Origin: Streptomyces sp. NBC_01231
GTDB lineage: Bacteria > Actinomycetota > Actinomycetes > Streptomycetales > Streptomycetaceae
Reading direction: 5' to 3'
Assembly: GCA_035999765.1 (NCBI GenBank)
Contig: CP108521.1
Location: 1,364,001 to 1,428,000, forward strand
Length of the DNA: 64,000 nucleotides
Shown here: positions 14,843 through 24,629 of the stretch, in pieces
How the letters are laid out: the number at the start of each line of letters is the position of its first letter
Position numbering within the stretch: the first letter of the stretch is position 1
The notes under the pieces: model-generated
What the model saw: only the letters and a program-made list of their open reading frames with translations
The model's database searches: none
What the model was told of the DNA's origin: nothing
Translations under genes and position numbers: made by a program

Positions 14843-15925
14843 CTAGAAGTTGAACTGGTCGATGTTCTTCGCGTTGAAGACGGTCGGCTTGCCGAGGCTG
14901 ATCACGCCGTCCTTGCCGATGGTGTACGAGCCCATGTCACCGGCCTTGAAGGTCTCGCCCTCCTTGCCGGTGATCTGCCCGGAGGACAGTGCGACCGCGG
15001 TGCGCGCGGCCAGCTCGCCGAGCTTCGCCGGGTCCCACAGCTCGAACCCGTCGACCGTGCCGTTCTTGACGTACTTGCGCATGTCGTTGGGGGTGCCGAG
15101 GCCGGTCAGCTTGACCTTGCCCTTGTACTTGGAGCCGGAGAGGTACTGGGCGGCGGCCTTGATGCCGACGGTGGTCGGGGAGATGATCCCCTTCAGGTTC
15201 GGGTGCTCCTGGAGCAGGCCCTGGGTCTGCTGGAAGGACTGCTGGGCGTCGTCGTTGCCGTACGCGACCTTCACCAGCTTCATGTTCTTGTACTTCGGAT
15301 CCTTGAGCTCGTCCTTCATGAACTCGATCCAGGTGTTCTGGTTGGTCGCGGTCTGCGCGGCGGACAGGATCGCGATCTCGCCCTTGTAGCCGATCTGTTC
15401 GGCGAGCAGCTGCACCTCGGTGCGGCCCAGGTCCTCGGCGCTGGCCTGCGAGACGAAGGCGTTGCGGCAGTCGGGCTTGGTGTCGGAGTCGTAGGTCACG
15501 ACCTTGATGTCGTTCTTCATGGCCTGCTTGAGCGCGGTGCACAGGGCGCCCGGGTCCTGCGCGGACACGGCCATCGCGTCGACCTGCTGCTGGGTGAGCG
15601 TGTTGACGTAACTCACCTGGCCCGAGGTGTCCGTGGCGTTGCTGGTGCCGACCTCCTTGTACTTCGAACCCAGCTCCGTGAGGGCCTTCTCGCCGCCCTT
15701 GTCCGCGGAGGTGAAGTACGGGTTGTTGACGGCCTTGGGCAGGAAGCCGACCGTCAGGCCCTTCTTGGTGGCGGCGTTCGGGTCGGCCTTGCCGGCCGAG
15801 GCGGCCGGGCCGGTGTCGTCCTTGACGTCGTCCTTGCTGGTGCCGCCGCAGGCGGTGGCGGCCAGGGCGAAGGAGGTGACGGCCGCGAGGGCCGCACAGG
15901 CACGGCGAACTGATGACTTGCGCAT
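14843..15925 (-). CDS. rhaS: Rhamnose ABC transporter substrate-binding lipoprotein
   Basis: A 360-residue type I sugar-binding protein of the LsrB/RhaS cluster. The lipoprotein signal ends with Cys26 (ATAC), followed by a Gly/Ser/Lys linker. The core has VGFLPKAVNNPYF, VDAMAVSAQDPGALCTALKQ and KGIISPTTVGIKAAAQ, typical of AI-2/rhamnose-type binders. It delivers L-rhamnose to the two permeases encoded just upstream (34-base gap). The following gene is the mutarotase. The rhamnose assignment comes from the locus; the family alone would also allow related sugars. Confidence 0.93.
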   Translation of the reverse strand: MRKSSVRRACAALAAVTSFALAATACGGTSKDDVKDDTGPAASAGKADPNAATKKGLTVGFLPKAVNNPYFTSADKGGEKALTELGSKYKEVGTSNATDTSGQVSYVNTLTQQQVDAMAVSAQDPGALCTALKQAMKNDIKVVTYDSDTKPDCRNAFVSQASAEDLGRTEVQLLAEQIGYKGEIAILSAAQTATNQNTWIEFMKDELKDPKYKNMKLVKVAYGNDDAQQSFQQTQGLLQEHPNLKGIISPTTVGIKAAAQYLSGSKYKGKVKLTGLGTPNDMRKYVKNGTVDGFELWDPAKLGELAARTAVALSSGQITGKEGETFKAGDMGSYTIGKDGVISLGKPTVFNAKNIDQFNF

Positions 15926-15959
15926 GGTGGAGAGTCCTTTACGAAGACGAGCGAAGCGG

Positions 15960-16991
15960 TTACGAGGTCGGGGCGGGCACCTTGGGGACCGGCGCCGAGG
16001 CGGCTCTGCGTCCCGCCCTCGCGACGGAGATCTGCCGTGCCACCCGGGGGCCGAGCACGGAGAGGACGAGCAGGACGCCGGTGACGACGATCTGCGACTG
16101 GGCGGAGACGTCCTTGAGGCTCATCACGTTCTGCAGCGCGCCGAGCAGGAAGACTCCCGCGATCGCGCCGCCCAGCGTGCCCTTGCCACCGTCGAAGTCG
16201 ATGCCGCCGAGCAGGACGGCCGCGACGACGGAGAGTTCGAGTCCGGTGGCGTTGTCGTAGCGGGCGCTGGCGTAGTGCAGTGCCCAGAAGATGCCGGTGA
16301 GCGAGGCCATCAGGCCGGTCACGGTGAACAGGATCAGCTTCTGCCGCTTGACGCGGACACCGGCGAACCGGGCGGCCTCCTCACTGGCGCCCACTGCGAA
16401 CAGGGACCGCCCGAACGGGGTGGCGTGCAGGGCGACCACGGCGATCGCGAGCAGCACGAGGAAGGGCAGGAGCGCGTAGGGGATGAACGTGTCGCCGATG
16501 CGTCCGGAGGCGAAGTCCAGGTACTGGGTGGGGAAGTCGGTGACCGCGTCGGAGCCGAGCACGATCTGCGCGATGCCCCGGTAGGCGGCCATCGTGCCGA
16601 TGGTGACGGCGAGGGACGGCAGTCCGAGCCGGGTCACCAGCAGTCCGTTGATCAGTCCGCAGACCACACCCAGGAGCAGACAGACCGGGATGATCGTCTC
16701 GATCGTCATGCCCTCGTTCCACAGGGCGCCCATCACCGCGCCGGACAGACCGGCCGTGGAGGCGACCGACAGATCGATCTCGCCCGACACCACGAGAAGG
16801 GTCATCGGGAGGGCGATCAGCGCGATGGGCAGGGTGTTGCCGATCAGGAACGACAGGTTGAGGGCGTTGCCGAAGCCGTCCACGGTGGAGAAGGACAGCA
16901 GCAGGACGACGATGAGAAGGGCGCCCACCACCCCATCCCACCTCAACAAGGCGGTCCAGCGGACGGCGCGCGCGAGAGCGGAGTCAGCCAT
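15960..16991 (-). CDS. rhaQ: Rhamnose ABC transporter permease (second)
   Basis: A 343-residue inner-membrane permease of the ribose/AI-2 type (BPD_transp_2). About ten hydrophobic segments are present, with the marker ALPMTLLVVSGEIDLSVAST and the coupling-region string GVRVKRQKLILFTVTG. It pairs with the product at 16984..18024 to form the rhamnose channel. The ATG at 16991 overlaps the preceding stop by 8 bases (ATGGCTGA), implying translational coupling. The assignment of Q versus P names between the two permeases is by convention and not secure. Confidence 0.92.
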   Translation of the reverse strand: MADSALARAVRWTALLRWDGVVGALLIVVLLLSFSTVDGFGNALNLSFLIGNTLPIALIALPMTLLVVSGEIDLSVASTAGLSGAVMGALWNEGMTIETIIPVCLLLGVVCGLINGLLVTRLGLPSLAVTIGTMAAYRGIAQIVLGSDAVTDFPTQYLDFASGRIGDTFIPYALLPFLVLLAIAVVALHATPFGRSLFAVGASEEAARFAGVRVKRQKLILFTVTGLMASLTGIFWALHYASARYDNATGLELSVVAAVLLGGIDFDGGKGTLGGAIAGVFLLGALQNVMSLKDVSAQSQIVVTGVLLVLSVLGPRVARQISVARAGRRAASAPVPKVPAPTS

Positions 16992-18024
16992 GGCGGGCGT
17001 TCCTCTTCTTCAGTGCGGTCGCCACGCGCAGGGCGACGATCCGGTCGACCGCGATGGCGAGGATGAGCAGGATGCCGTTGATGGCCAGCACCCACACCGA
17101 GCTGACACCGAGGGCGGGCAGCACGCTGTTGATGGAGGTGAGGAGCAGGGCGCCGAGGGCGGCCCCGTAGACGCTGCCGGAGCCGCCGGTGAAGACGACG
17201 CCACCGACCACGACCGCGCTGACGACGGTGAGTTCGTAGCCGTTGCCGGTGCCGGAGTCGACGTTGCCGAACCGGGCGAGGTACAGCGCGCCCGCGAGTC
17301 CCGCGAGGGCTCCGCAGAAGGTGTACGCGGCCAGGATCCGCTTGCGCACGGGGATGCCGGCGAGGCGGGCGGCCTCCGGGTTGGAGCCGAGCGCGTACAG
17401 CTCGCGGCCGCTGCCGAAGTGCTTGAGGTAGTACGCCGTGGCGACGAGCACCGCGAGCGCGACCAGCGCCAGGTACGGCACGGCGGAGATGCCGTCGGAG
17501 CCGAAGTCGACGAAGCCGTCCGGGAGGCCCGCCGCGGTGATCTGCCGGGAGCCGACCCAGATGGAGTCGACACCGCGGATGATGTAGAGCGTGCCGAGGG
17601 TGACGACCAGTGCGGGCACCTGACCGAGGCTGACGAGCAGCCCGTTCACGATGCCGCAGCCGATGCCGAGCAGGACCGCGAGGGCGATCGCCACGACGGA
17701 GTTGCCGCCGCCCTGGAGATACGTGCCGGCCGCGAAGGCGCTGATGCCGAGCGTCGAGCCGACCGACAGGTCGACGTTCCGGGTGATCACGACCAGCGAC
17801 TGGCCGGTGGCGACCAGCACCAGGATGGTCGCGTTCAGCAGGAGGTCCTTGATGCCCTGTTCGGACAGGAAGTCGCTGTTGCCGATCTGGGTGATGACGA
17901 TCATCACCAGAAAGACGGCCAGGATGGCGAGTTCGCGCATCTTGAAGACACGGTCCACCAGCCGGGTGCCGCTGGACTTGGGCGCTTCGGCGGCGGGGGC
18001 GGGATTGGGAGCGGTCACCGTCAC
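16984..18024 (-). CDS. rhaP: Rhamnose ABC transporter permease (first)
   Basis: A 346-residue permease of the BPD_transp_2 family. The signature segment [19 protein letters not shown] parallels that of the second permease, and [16 protein letters not shown] forms the cytoplasmic coupling helix. The start is the GTG at 18024, which overlaps the TGA of the ATPase gene in a 4-base GTGA. A longer frame into the ATPase gene is an artefact. It works with the ATPase (18021..19538), the second permease and the lipoprotein to import rhamnose. Confidence 0.92.
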   Translation of the reverse strand: MTVTAPNPAPAAEAPKSSGTRLVDRVFKMRELAILAVFLVMIVITQIGNSDFLSEQGIKDLLLNATILVLVATGQSLVVITRNVDLSVGSTLGISAFAAGTYLQGGGNSVVAIALAVLLGIGCGIVNGLLVSLGQVPALVVTLGTLYIIRGVDSIWVGSRQITAAGLPDGFVDFGSDGISAVPYLALVALAVLVATAYYLKHFGSGRELYALGSNPEAARLAGIPVRKRILAAYTFCGALAGLAGALYLARFGNVDSGTGNGYELTVVSAVVVGGVVFTGGSGSVYGAALGALLLTSINSVLPALGVSSVWVLAINGILLILAIAVDRIVALRVATALKKRNARHG

Positions 18025-19538
18025 GCGGCTGCCCTCCCCGTGGCTGCGGCCATCACGGATTCCTCGGTGGCGTCGGAGCGTGGGATCTCGGCGGTGAGCC
18101 GGCCCTCGTGCATCACGAGGACCCGGTCGGCCATGCCGAGGATCTCGGGCAGGTCGGAGGAGATCATCAGGACGGCCACGCCGTCCGCGGCCAGCTGGCT
18201 CAGCAGCCGGTGCACCTCGGCCTTCGTACCGACGTCGATGCCGCGGGTGGGCTCGTCGACGATCAGCACCTTCGGGCCGGTGGCGAGCCACTTCGCGAGG
18301 ACGACCTTCTGCTGGTTGCCGCCGGAGAGCGTGTTGACGGTGTCGGCGATCCGCGCGTACTTGACCTGGAGCTTGACGGCCCAGTCGAGGGAGCGGCTGC
18401 GCTCGGCACCGCGGTCCATCAGGCCTGCCTTGACCGTCGTGCGCAGTCCGGTCAGGCCGATGTTGCGCTCGATGGACATGTCCATCACCAGACCCTGGGC
18501 GCGGCGGTCCTCGGGCACGAGGGCGAGGCCCGCGGCCATGGCCGTGGAGGGCGCGCCGCTCGTCAGCTTCCTGCCGTCGATCTCGACCTCCCCGGCGTCC
18601 CAGCGGTCGACGCCGAAGACGGCACGGGCGACCTCCGTGCGTCCGGCGCCGACGAGGCCGGCGAGGCCGACGATCTCGCCGCGGCGGACGTCGAAGGAGA
18701 CATCGGTGAAGACGCCTTCGCGGGTCAGCCGCCGTACGCTCAAGGCGACTTCACCGGCGTCGACGTTCTGCTTGGGGTAGAGCTCTTCGAGGTCGCGACC
18801 GACCATACGGCGTACGAGGTCGTCCTCGGTCATGCCGTCGATCGGCTCGCTGGAGATCCAGGCGCCGTCGCGGAGGGTGGTGACGCGCCGGCAGATCTGG
18901 AAGATCTCCTCCAGTCGGTGCGAGATGAACAGCACGGCCGAGCCCTGCTCGCGCAGGGTGCGCACGACGCCGAACAGCCGGGCCACCTCGCTGCCGGTGA
19001 GGGCGGCGGTCGGCTCGTCCATGATCAGGACGCGGGCGTCGAAGGAGAGGGCCTTGGCGATCTCGACGATCTGCTGGTCGGCGATCGACAGGCCGCGGGC
19101 GGGACGGTCGGGGTCGAGTTCGACGCCCAGGCGCTGCATCAGGGCCAGGGTCGCCGTGTGCGTGGCCTTGTGGTCGATCCGGCCGAGCGCGCGCCGCGGC
19201 TGGCGGCCCATGAAGATGTTCTCGGCGATCGACAGGTCGGGGAAGAGCGTGGGCTCCTGGTAGATGACGGCGATTCCCGCGTCGCGGGCGTCGCCGGGGC
19301 CGTGGAACTGGACGGGCTCGCCGTCGAGGAGCACCTGACCGGCGTCCGGTCGGTGCACCCCTGCGAGGGTCTTGATGAGGGTCGACTTGCCCGCGCCGTT
19401 CTCGCCGGCGAGGGCGTGGACCTCACCGGGGAACAGCTCCAGGGACACGTCCCGCAGGGCGCGCACCGCTCCGAAGGACTTCGAGACGTCCTTGAGCGAC
19501 AACACCGGGGCCGGATCCGCTTCGGACGGGTGGGTCAT
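18021..19538 (-). CDS. rhaT: Rhamnose ABC transporter ATP-binding protein
   Basis: A 505-residue fused double ATPase of the sugar-import type. The first domain has Walker [10 protein letters not shown] (about 45), signature [15 protein letters not shown] and Walker [11 protein letters not shown]. The second has the usual degenerate P-loop GLVGAGRTE, signature [15 protein letters not shown] and [11 protein letters not shown]. It is the first gene of the leftward arm, transcribed from a promoter at about 19637..19608 next to a LacI-type palindrome. It energises rhamnose uptake through the two permeases. The name follows the actinobacterial/rhizobial ABC usage and is not the E. coli proton symporter RhaT. 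Confidence 0.94.
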   Translation of the reverse strand: MTHPSEADPAPVLSLKDVSKSFGAVRALRDVSLELFPGEVHALAGENGAGKSTLIKTLAGVHRPDAGQVLLDGEPVQFHGPGDARDAGIAVIYQEPTLFPDLSIAENIFMGRQPRRALGRIDHKATHTATLALMQRLGVELDPDRPARGLSIADQQIVEIAKALSFDARVLIMDEPTAALTGSEVARLFGVVRTLREQGSAVLFISHRLEEIFQICRRVTTLRDGAWISSEPIDGMTEDDLVRRMVGRDLEELYPKQNVDAGEVALSVRRLTREGVFTDVSFDVRRGEIVGLAGLVGAGRTEVARAVFGVDRWDAGEVEIDGRKLTSGAPSTAMAAGLALVPEDRRAQGLVMDMSIERNIGLTGLRTTVKAGLMDRGAERSRSLDWAVKLQVKYARIADTVNTLSGGNQQKVVLAKWLATGPKVLIVDEPTRGIDVGTKAEVHRLLSQLAADGVAVLMISSDLPEILGMADRVLVMHEGRLTAEIPRSDATEESVMAAATGRAAA

Positions 19539-19581
19539 GAGGGGCTCCTCGACGACGCCGGCGGAATCCGTCGCAGCGTCG

Positions 19582-19593
19582 TGAAAGGTTTCA
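19582..19593. promoter_or_regulatory. LacI-type operator at the rhaT promoter
   Basis: TGAAAGGTTTCA: arms TGAAA and TTTCA around a 2-bp centre, the usual LacI-family half-site spacing. It lies about 8-19 bases downstream of the predicted rhaT transcription start, a roadblock position. It is related to the perfect palindrome at the rhaI start on the other side of the same intergenic region. Confidence 0.65.
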
Positions 19594-19607
19594 ACTGGGT
19601 TGCCGGG

Positions 19608-19637
19608 ACGTTAGGCGGGCCACGCATGTCACGTCAA
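19608..19637 (-). promoter_or_regulatory. Predicted rhaT operon promoter
   Basis: On the minus strand TTGACG (19637..19632) and TAACGT (19613..19608) with an 18-bp spacer fit a HrdB-type -35/-10 pair. The start would be near 19601, giving a leader of about 60 bases to the rhaT ATG. Confidence 0.55.
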
Positions 19638-19647
19638 TGGGTCCGCC

Positions 19648-19662
19648 TCGAAAAAGTTTCGA
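19648..19662. promoter_or_regulatory. Third palindrome in the rha divergent region
   Basis: TCGAAA-AAG-TTTCGA has perfect 6-bp arms with a 3-bp centre. It resembles a LacI half-site pair with one extra central base and lies between the two promoters, just upstream of the rhaT -35. It could be an auxiliary operator for looping, or a site for another regulator. Confidence 0.4.
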
Positions 19663-19711
19663 TAGCCAAAGGTCACGGTCAGGGCACGGTATAAGAGGTG
19701 TGCTGTACCCC

Positions 19712-19740
19712 TTGACACCCCTACGGGCGCCCCATAGCTT
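19712..19740 (+). promoter_or_regulatory. Predicted rhaI operon promoter
   Basis: TTGACA (19712-19717), a 17-bp spacer and TAGCTT (19735-19740) form a good HrdB-type promoter. The start would be near 19747, directly at the edge of the palindrome at 19748. Confidence 0.68.
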
Positions 19741-19747
19741 CGCGCTC

Positions 19748-19759
19748 TGAATCGATTCA
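19748..19759. promoter_or_regulatory. Perfect LacI-type operator at the rhaI start
   Basis: TGAATCGATTCA is a perfect 12-bp palindrome with the central CG typical of LacI-family operators. It covers the predicted +1 region of rhaI and precedes the AGAGGAG ribosome site. The most likely ligand is the LacI protein encoded at 11864..12895. Confidence 0.72.
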
Positions 19760-19774
19760 TACAGAGGAGCCCCG

Positions 19775-20935
19775 ATGACCGAGCTCGCCGCGGTGAAGTC
19801 CGCTCTCAGGACCCAGGCAGTCGAAACGCCGTCATGGGCGTACGGGAACTCGGGCACACGCTTCAAGGTGTTCGCCCAGCAAGGCGTTCCGCGGACGCCG
19901 CAGGAGAAACTGGACGACGCGGCGAAGGTGCACGAGTTCACCGGAGCGGCGCCCACGGTCGCCCTGCACATTCCCTGGGACAAGGTCGATGACTACGCCG
20001 CGTTGGCGAAGCACGCCGAGGACCGGGGTGTGCGGCTCGGCGCGATCAACTCGAACACCTTCCAGGACGACGACTACAAGCTAGGCAGCATCTGCCACCC
20101 GGACGCCGCGGTGCGGCGCAAGGCGCTGGATCACCTGCTGGAGTGCGTCGACATCATGGACGCCACCGGTTCGCGGGACCTGAAGCTGTGGTTCGCCGAC
20201 GGGACGAACTACCCCGGTCAGGACGACCTCCGTGGACGCCAGGACCGGCTCGCCGAGGGCCTGGCCGAGGTGTACGAGCGGCTCGGTGACGACCAGCGGA
20301 TGCTGCTGGAGTACAAGTTCTTCGAGCCCGCCTTCTACGCGACGGACGTGCCGGACTGGGGCACGGCGTACGCGCACTGTCTCAAGCTCGGCGACAAGGC
20401 GCAGGTCGTGGTCGACACCGGGCACCACGCCCCGGGCACCAACATCGAGTTCATCGTCGCCACGCTGCTGCGCGAGAAGAAGCTGGGCGGCTTCGACTTC
20501 AACTCGCGGTTCTACGCGGACGACGACCTCATGGTCGGAGCCGCCGACCCCTTCCAGCTGTTCCGGATCATGTACGAGGTCGTCCGCGGCGGCGGGTTCT
20601 CGTCCGAGGTCGCGTTCATGCTGGACCAGTGCCACAACATCGAGGCGAAGATCCCCGCGATCATCCGGTCCGTGATGAACGTCCAGGAGGCCACCGCGAA
20701 GGCCCTGCTCGTGGACGGCGAGGCACTGGCGAAGGCCCAGCGGTCCGGTGACGTGCTGGAGGCGAACGCCGTGATCATGGACGCGTACAACACGGACGTA
20801 CGGCCGCTGCTCGCCTCGCTCCGCGAGGAGATGGGGCTCGACCCCGACCCGATCGCCGCGTACCGCCGTTCCGGGTGGGCGGAGAAGATCGTGGCGGAGC
20901 GGGTCGGTGGCGAGCAGGCCGGCTGGGGGGCGTGA
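19775..20935 (+). CDS. rhaI: L-rhamnose isomerase
   Basis: A 386-residue TIM-barrel isomerase of the RhaI (Pseudomonas stutzeri) type, converting L-rhamnose to L-rhamnulose with divalent metal. Recognisable strings are [14 protein letters not shown] near the N-terminus, [35 protein letters not shown] (metal-ligand Glu), [18 protein letters not shown] and [20 protein letters not shown] (Asp ligands). Length matches the family. It is first in the rightward arm, with ATG after AGAGGAG. A gap of 124 bases with a GC hairpin separates it from the aldolase gene. Confidence 0.95.
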   Translation: MTELAAVKSALRTQAVETPSWAYGNSGTRFKVFAQQGVPRTPQEKLDDAAKVHEFTGAAPTVALHIPWDKVDDYAALAKHAEDRGVRLGAINSNTFQDDDYKLGSICHPDAAVRRKALDHLLECVDIMDATGSRDLKLWFADGTNYPGQDDLRGRQDRLAEGLAEVYERLGDDQRMLLEYKFFEPAFYATDVPDWGTAYAHCLKLGDKAQVVVDTGHHAPGTNIEFIVATLLREKKLGGFDFNSRFYADDDLMVGAADPFQLFRIMYEVVRGGGFSSEVAFMLDQCHNIEAKIPAIIRSVMNVQEATAKALLVDGEALAKAQRSGDVLEANAVIMDAYNTDVRPLLASLREEMGLDPDPIAAYRRSGWAEKIVAERVGGEQAGWGA

Positions 20936-21006
20936 GCGGCCCTTTCGCGTCCGCCGGGCGGCCCGCAGCCCGCGACCGGGCTCACCCCGCACATTGACAC
21001 AGAGCC

Positions 21007-21024
21007 GCGCCCCCGAAGGGGCGC
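21007..21024 (+). other. Hairpin between rhaI and the aldolase gene
   Basis: GCGCCCC-CGAA-GGGGCGC: perfect 7-bp stem, 4-base loop, no following T-run. It lies inside an operon, 35 bases before the next start, so it may stabilise or attenuate the message rather than end it. Confidence 0.4.
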
Positions 21025-21059
21025 TCACCCACACCCTCGTCAAGAAGGACTGAACAGAC

Positions 21060-23099
21060 ATGGCACCCCATCCCGAGGCCGACGCCCTTCTCGCCCGGTC
21101 CCACCGGCTCGGCGCCGATCCCCGCAACACCAACTACGCCGGCGGCAACACGTCCGCGAAGGGCACCGACACCGATCCCGTGACCGGCGGGGACGTCGAG
21201 CTGATGTGGGTGAAGGGGTCCGGTGGGGATCTCGGCACCCTGACCGAGGGCGGGCTGGCGGTGCTGCGGCTGGACCGGATGCGGGCGCTCGCCGACGTCT
21301 ACCCGGGGGTGGAACGGGAGGACGAGATGGTCGCCGCGTTCGACTACTGCCTGCACGGCAAGGGCGGCGCCGCTCCCTCCATCGACACGGCCATGCACGG
21401 CCTCGTCGAGGCCGCGCACGTCGACCATCTGCACCCGGACTCGGGGATCGCGCTGGCCTGCGCCGCCGACGGGGAGAAGCTCACGGTGGAGTGTTTCGGC
21501 GACACGGTGGTGTGGGTGCCGTGGCGCCGGCCCGGCTTCCAGCTCGGGCTGGACATCGCGGCGGTGAAGAAGGCCAACCCGCAGGCGATCGGCTGTGTCC
21601 TCGGCGGGCACGGGATCACGGCGTGGGGTGACACGTCCGAGGAGTGCGAGCGCAACTCGCTGCACATCATCCGGACCGCGGAGGCGTTCCTGGCCGAGCG
21701 GGGCAGGCCCGAGCCGTTCGGTCCGGTGATCGACGGATACCAGGCGCTCGCGGAGGGCGAGCGGCGGGAGCGGGCCGCGGCCCTGGCGCCGTACGTCCGC
21801 GCCGTGGCGTCCCAGGACAGGCCGCAGGTCGGGCACTTCACCGACGCCGACGTCGTCCTCGACTTCCTCGCCGCGGCCGAGCATCCGCGGCTCGCCGCGC
21901 TCGGCACCTCCTGCCCCGACCACTTCCTGCGCACCAAGGTCCGCCCGCTGGTCCTCGACCTGCCGCCGACGGCTCCGCTCGACGAGGCGATCGCCCGGCT
22001 GAAGGAGCTGCACGCCGAGTACCGCGAGGAGTACGCCGCCTACTACCAGCGGCACGCCGAGCCCGACTCCCCCGCGATGCGCGGCGCCGACCCGGCGATC
22101 GTGCTGGTCCCGGGCGTCGGCATGTTCTCCTTCGGCAAGGACAAGCAGACCGCCCGGGTGGCCGGCGAGTTCTACGTCAACGCGATCAACGTGATGCGGG
22201 GGGCCGAGGCGGTCTCGACGTACGCGCCGATCGAGGAGTCGGAGAAGTTCCGGATCGAGTACTGGGCCCTCGAGGAGGCCAAGCTCCAGCGGATGCCGAG
22301 GCCCAAGCCGCTCGCGACGCGCGTCGCGCTGGTCACGGGTGCGGGCAGCGGGATCGGGAAGGCGATCGCGCAGCGGCTGGTCGCCGAGGGCGCGTGTGTG
22401 GTGGTCGCGGACCTCGACGCCCAGAACGCCGCTCAGGTCGCCCAGGATCTCGGCGGGGCCGACAAGGCCGTCGCGGTGACCGTGGACGTCACCTCCGAGG
22501 AGCAGATCGCCGACGCGTTCAAGGCGGCGGCGCTGGCCTTCGGCGGCGTCGATCTCGTGGTGAACAACGCCGGCATCTCCATCTCCAAGCCGCTGCTCGA
22601 GACCTCGGCCAAGGACTGGGACCTCCAGCACGACATCATGGCGCGCGGTTCCTTCCTGGTCTCGCGTGAGGCGGCACGGGTGATGATCGCGCAGGAGCTC
22701 GGCGGTGACATCGTCTACATCGCCTCGAAGAACGCCGTGTTCGCCGGGCCCAACAACATCGCCTACTCGGCGACCAAGGCCGACCAGGCCCACCAGGTGC
22801 GGCTGCTGGCCGCCGAGTTGGGCGAGCACGGCATCCGCGTCAACGGGGTCAACCCGGACGGTGTGGTGCGCGGCTCGGGCATCTTCGCGGGCGGCTGGGG
22901 AGCCAAGCGGGCGGCCGTGTACGGCGTGCCGGAGGAGAAGCTGGGCGAGTTCTACGCCCAGCGGACCATCCTCAAGCGCGAGGTGCTGCCCGACCACGTG
23001 GCCAACGCGGTCTTCGCGCTGACCGGCGGGGAGCTGACGCACACCACCGGGCTGCACGTCCCGGTCGACGCCGGCGTCGCGGCCGCCTTCCTGCGATGA
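21060..23099 (+). CDS. rhaEW: Bifunctional rhamnulose-1-phosphate aldolase / lactaldehyde dehydrogenase
   Basis: A 679-residue two-domain protein. Residues 1-400 are a class II (zinc) aldolase; AAHVDHLHPDSG (about 118-129) and LGGHGITAWG carry the metal-binding His residues. Residues 418-679 are a short-chain dehydrogenase: VTGAGSGIG (425-433), NNAGIS, and YSATK with Tyr568 and Lys572. The aldolase should split L-rhamnulose 1-phosphate to DHAP and L-lactaldehyde, and the SDR should oxidise lactaldehyde to lactate without releasing it. This fusion is the standard actinobacterial/Bacillus version. The stop overlaps the kinase ATG (ATGA). Confidence 0.93.
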   Translation: MAPHPEADALLARSHRLGADPRNTNYAGGNTSAKGTDTDPVTGGDVELMWVKGSGGDLGTLTEGGLAVLRLDRMRALADVYPGVEREDEMVAAFDYCLHGKGGAAPSIDTAMHGLVEAAHVDHLHPDSGIALACAADGEKLTVECFGDTVVWVPWRRPGFQLGLDIAAVKKANPQAIGCVLGGHGITAWGDTSEECERNSLHIIRTAEAFLAERGRPEPFGPVIDGYQALAEGERRERAAALAPYVRAVASQDRPQVGHFTDADVVLDFLAAAEHPRLAALGTSCPDHFLRTKVRPLVLDLPPTAPLDEAIARLKELHAEYREEYAAYYQRHAEPDSPAMRGADPAIVLVPGVGMFSFGKDKQTARVAGEFYVNAINVMRGAEAVSTYAPIEESEKFRIEYWALEEAKLQRMPRPKPLATRVALVTGAGSGIGKAIAQRLVAEGACVVVADLDAQNAAQVAQDLGGADKAVAVTVDVTSEEQIADAFKAAALAFGGVDLVVNNAGISISKPLLETSAKDWDLQHDIMARGSFLVSREAARVMIAQELGGDIVYIASKNAVFAGPNNIAYSATKADQAHQVRLLAAELGEHGIRVNGVNPDGVVRGSGIFAGGWGAKRAAVYGVPEEKLGEFYAQRTILKREVLPDHVANAVFALTGGELTHTTGLHVPVDAGVAAAFLR

Positions 23100-24559
23100 G
23101 CGCGAGCGTGAAGTCGTACGCCGCGGTCGACCTCGGCGCGTCCAGCGGACGTGTCATGGTCGGCCGCGTCGGCCCCGACAGCCTGGAGCTGACCGAGGCG
23201 CACCGCTTCCCCAACCGGCCCCTCCGGGTGCCGGAGGGGCTGCGCTGGGACGTCCTCGGGCTGTACGGGGGCGTCCTGGACGGGCTGCGCGCGGCGGGAG
23301 CCCACTGCGGTGGACGGCTCGACTCCCTCGGCATCGACAGCTGGGCCGTGGACTACGGCCTCCTCGACGCCGACGGGGCGCTGCTCGGCAACCCCGTGCA
23401 CTACCGGGACTCCCGGACCGAGGGGGTCGCGGAGAAGGTGTGGGCGACGGTGCCAGCTCCCGAGCTGTACGCGGCCACCGGCCTGCAGTACGCCCCCTTC
23501 AACACCCTCTACCAGTTGACCGCGGCCCGCTCCGCCGGCCAACTGGACCATGCCAGGCGGCTGTTGCTCATCCCCGACCTGCTGACCTACTGGCTGACGG
23601 GCGAGCAGGGCACCGAACTGACCAACGCGTCGACGACCCAGCTGATCGACCCCCGCACGCGCGAGTGGTCGTCCGACATGGCCTCCCGTCTCGGCATCGA
23701 CCTCGGTCTGTTCGCGCCGCTGCGGCAACCCGGTGACCCGGCGGGCGTGCTGCGGCCTCAGGTGCTGGAGGAGGTCGGGCTGAACGGTCCGGTCCCGGTC
23801 ACGGCGGTGGGGTCGCACGACACCGCGTCCGCGGTCGCGGCCGTCCCGGCGGACGGCGAGCGGTTCGCGTACATCTGCACCGGCACCTGGTCCCTGGCCG
23901 GCCTGGAGCTGGCCGCGCCGGTGCTGACCGAGGAGAGCCGGCTGGCCAACTTCACCAACGAGTTGGGGCTGGACGGCACGGTCCGGTATCTGCGCAACAT
24001 CATGGGCCTGTGGCTGCTCCAGGAGTGCGTACGGGCCTGGGGTGAGACCGATCTGGGAGCACTTCTCCTCGACGCGGCCAAGGTGCCGGCGCTGCGATCG
24101 GTGGTGGACGCGGGGGACGAGGCGTTCCTGGCACCGGGCCGGATGCCGGAGCGGATCGCCGAGGCGTGCCGCGCCTCGGGGCAGCCGGTGCCCGCATCCC
24201 CCGCCGAGATCACCCGCTGCATCCTCGACTCCCTCGCCCTGGCCCATCGCCGGGCGGTCGCGGACGCGCAGCGGCTGGCCGACCATCCGGTCGACGTCGT
24301 GCACATCGTGGGCGGCGGCACCCGCAACGCACTGCTGTGCCAGCTGACCGCCGACGCCTGCGGGCTGCCGGTGGTCGCGGGTCCGACGGAGGCCGCGGCC
24401 CTCGGGAACGTGCTGGTGCAGGCCCGGGCCCACGGCTTCGTGGGCGACCTGGCGGAGATGCGCGAGCTGCTCGTCCGCACCCAGCCACTGACCCGCTACG
24501 AGCCGCGGGGCGACGCGGCCCGGTGGCACGAGGCACAGGCCCGGCTCGCCATGGGGTGA
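23096..24559 (+). CDS. rhaB: L-rhamnulokinase
   Basis: A 487-residue FGGY-type sugar kinase. AAVDLGASSGRVMVGRV (residues 9-25) is the phosphate-binding loop with the rhamnulokinase-specific GASSGR. Asp242 in GSHDTASAV is the likely catalytic base, and HIVGGGTRNALLCQL is the second ATPase block. It phosphorylates L-rhamnulose at C1 for the aldolase encoded just before it. The ATG overlaps the aldolase stop by 4 bases. A 70-base gap with a short GC palindrome (24577-24588) separates it from lutA. Confidence 0.95.
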   Translation: MSASVKSYAAVDLGASSGRVMVGRVGPDSLELTEAHRFPNRPLRVPEGLRWDVLGLYGGVLDGLRAAGAHCGGRLDSLGIDSWAVDYGLLDADGALLGNPVHYRDSRTEGVAEKVWATVPAPELYAATGLQYAPFNTLYQLTAARSAGQLDHARRLLLIPDLLTYWLTGEQGTELTNASTTQLIDPRTREWSSDMASRLGIDLGLFAPLRQPGDPAGVLRPQVLEEVGLNGPVPVTAVGSHDTASAVAAVPADGERFAYICTGTWSLAGLELAAPVLTEESRLANFTNELGLDGTVRYLRNIMGLWLLQECVRAWGETDLGALLLDAAKVPALRSVVDAGDEAFLAPGRMPERIAEACRASGQPVPASPAEITRCILDSLALAHRRAVADAQRLADHPVDVVHIVGGGTRNALLCQLTADACGLPVVAGPTEAAALGNVLVQARAHGFVGDLAEMRELLVRTQPLTRYEPRGDAARWHEAQARLAMG

Positions 24560-24629
24560 CCGGGTCTCCCCCCGGATCCCGGCCGGGACTACGCTTCACC
24601 CATCCGATGACCGACCACAAGGAGCCGCG

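Noticed and set aside
20982..23057. Open frame of 691 codons on the minus strand
   Set aside because: Shadow of the RhaEW aldolase-dehydrogenase gene; no recognisable motif and no start site.
24577..24588. TCCCGGCCGGGA palindrome before lutA as operator or terminator
   Set aside because: Short, GC-only palindromes are expected by chance at this base composition and no stem long enough for termination is formed.
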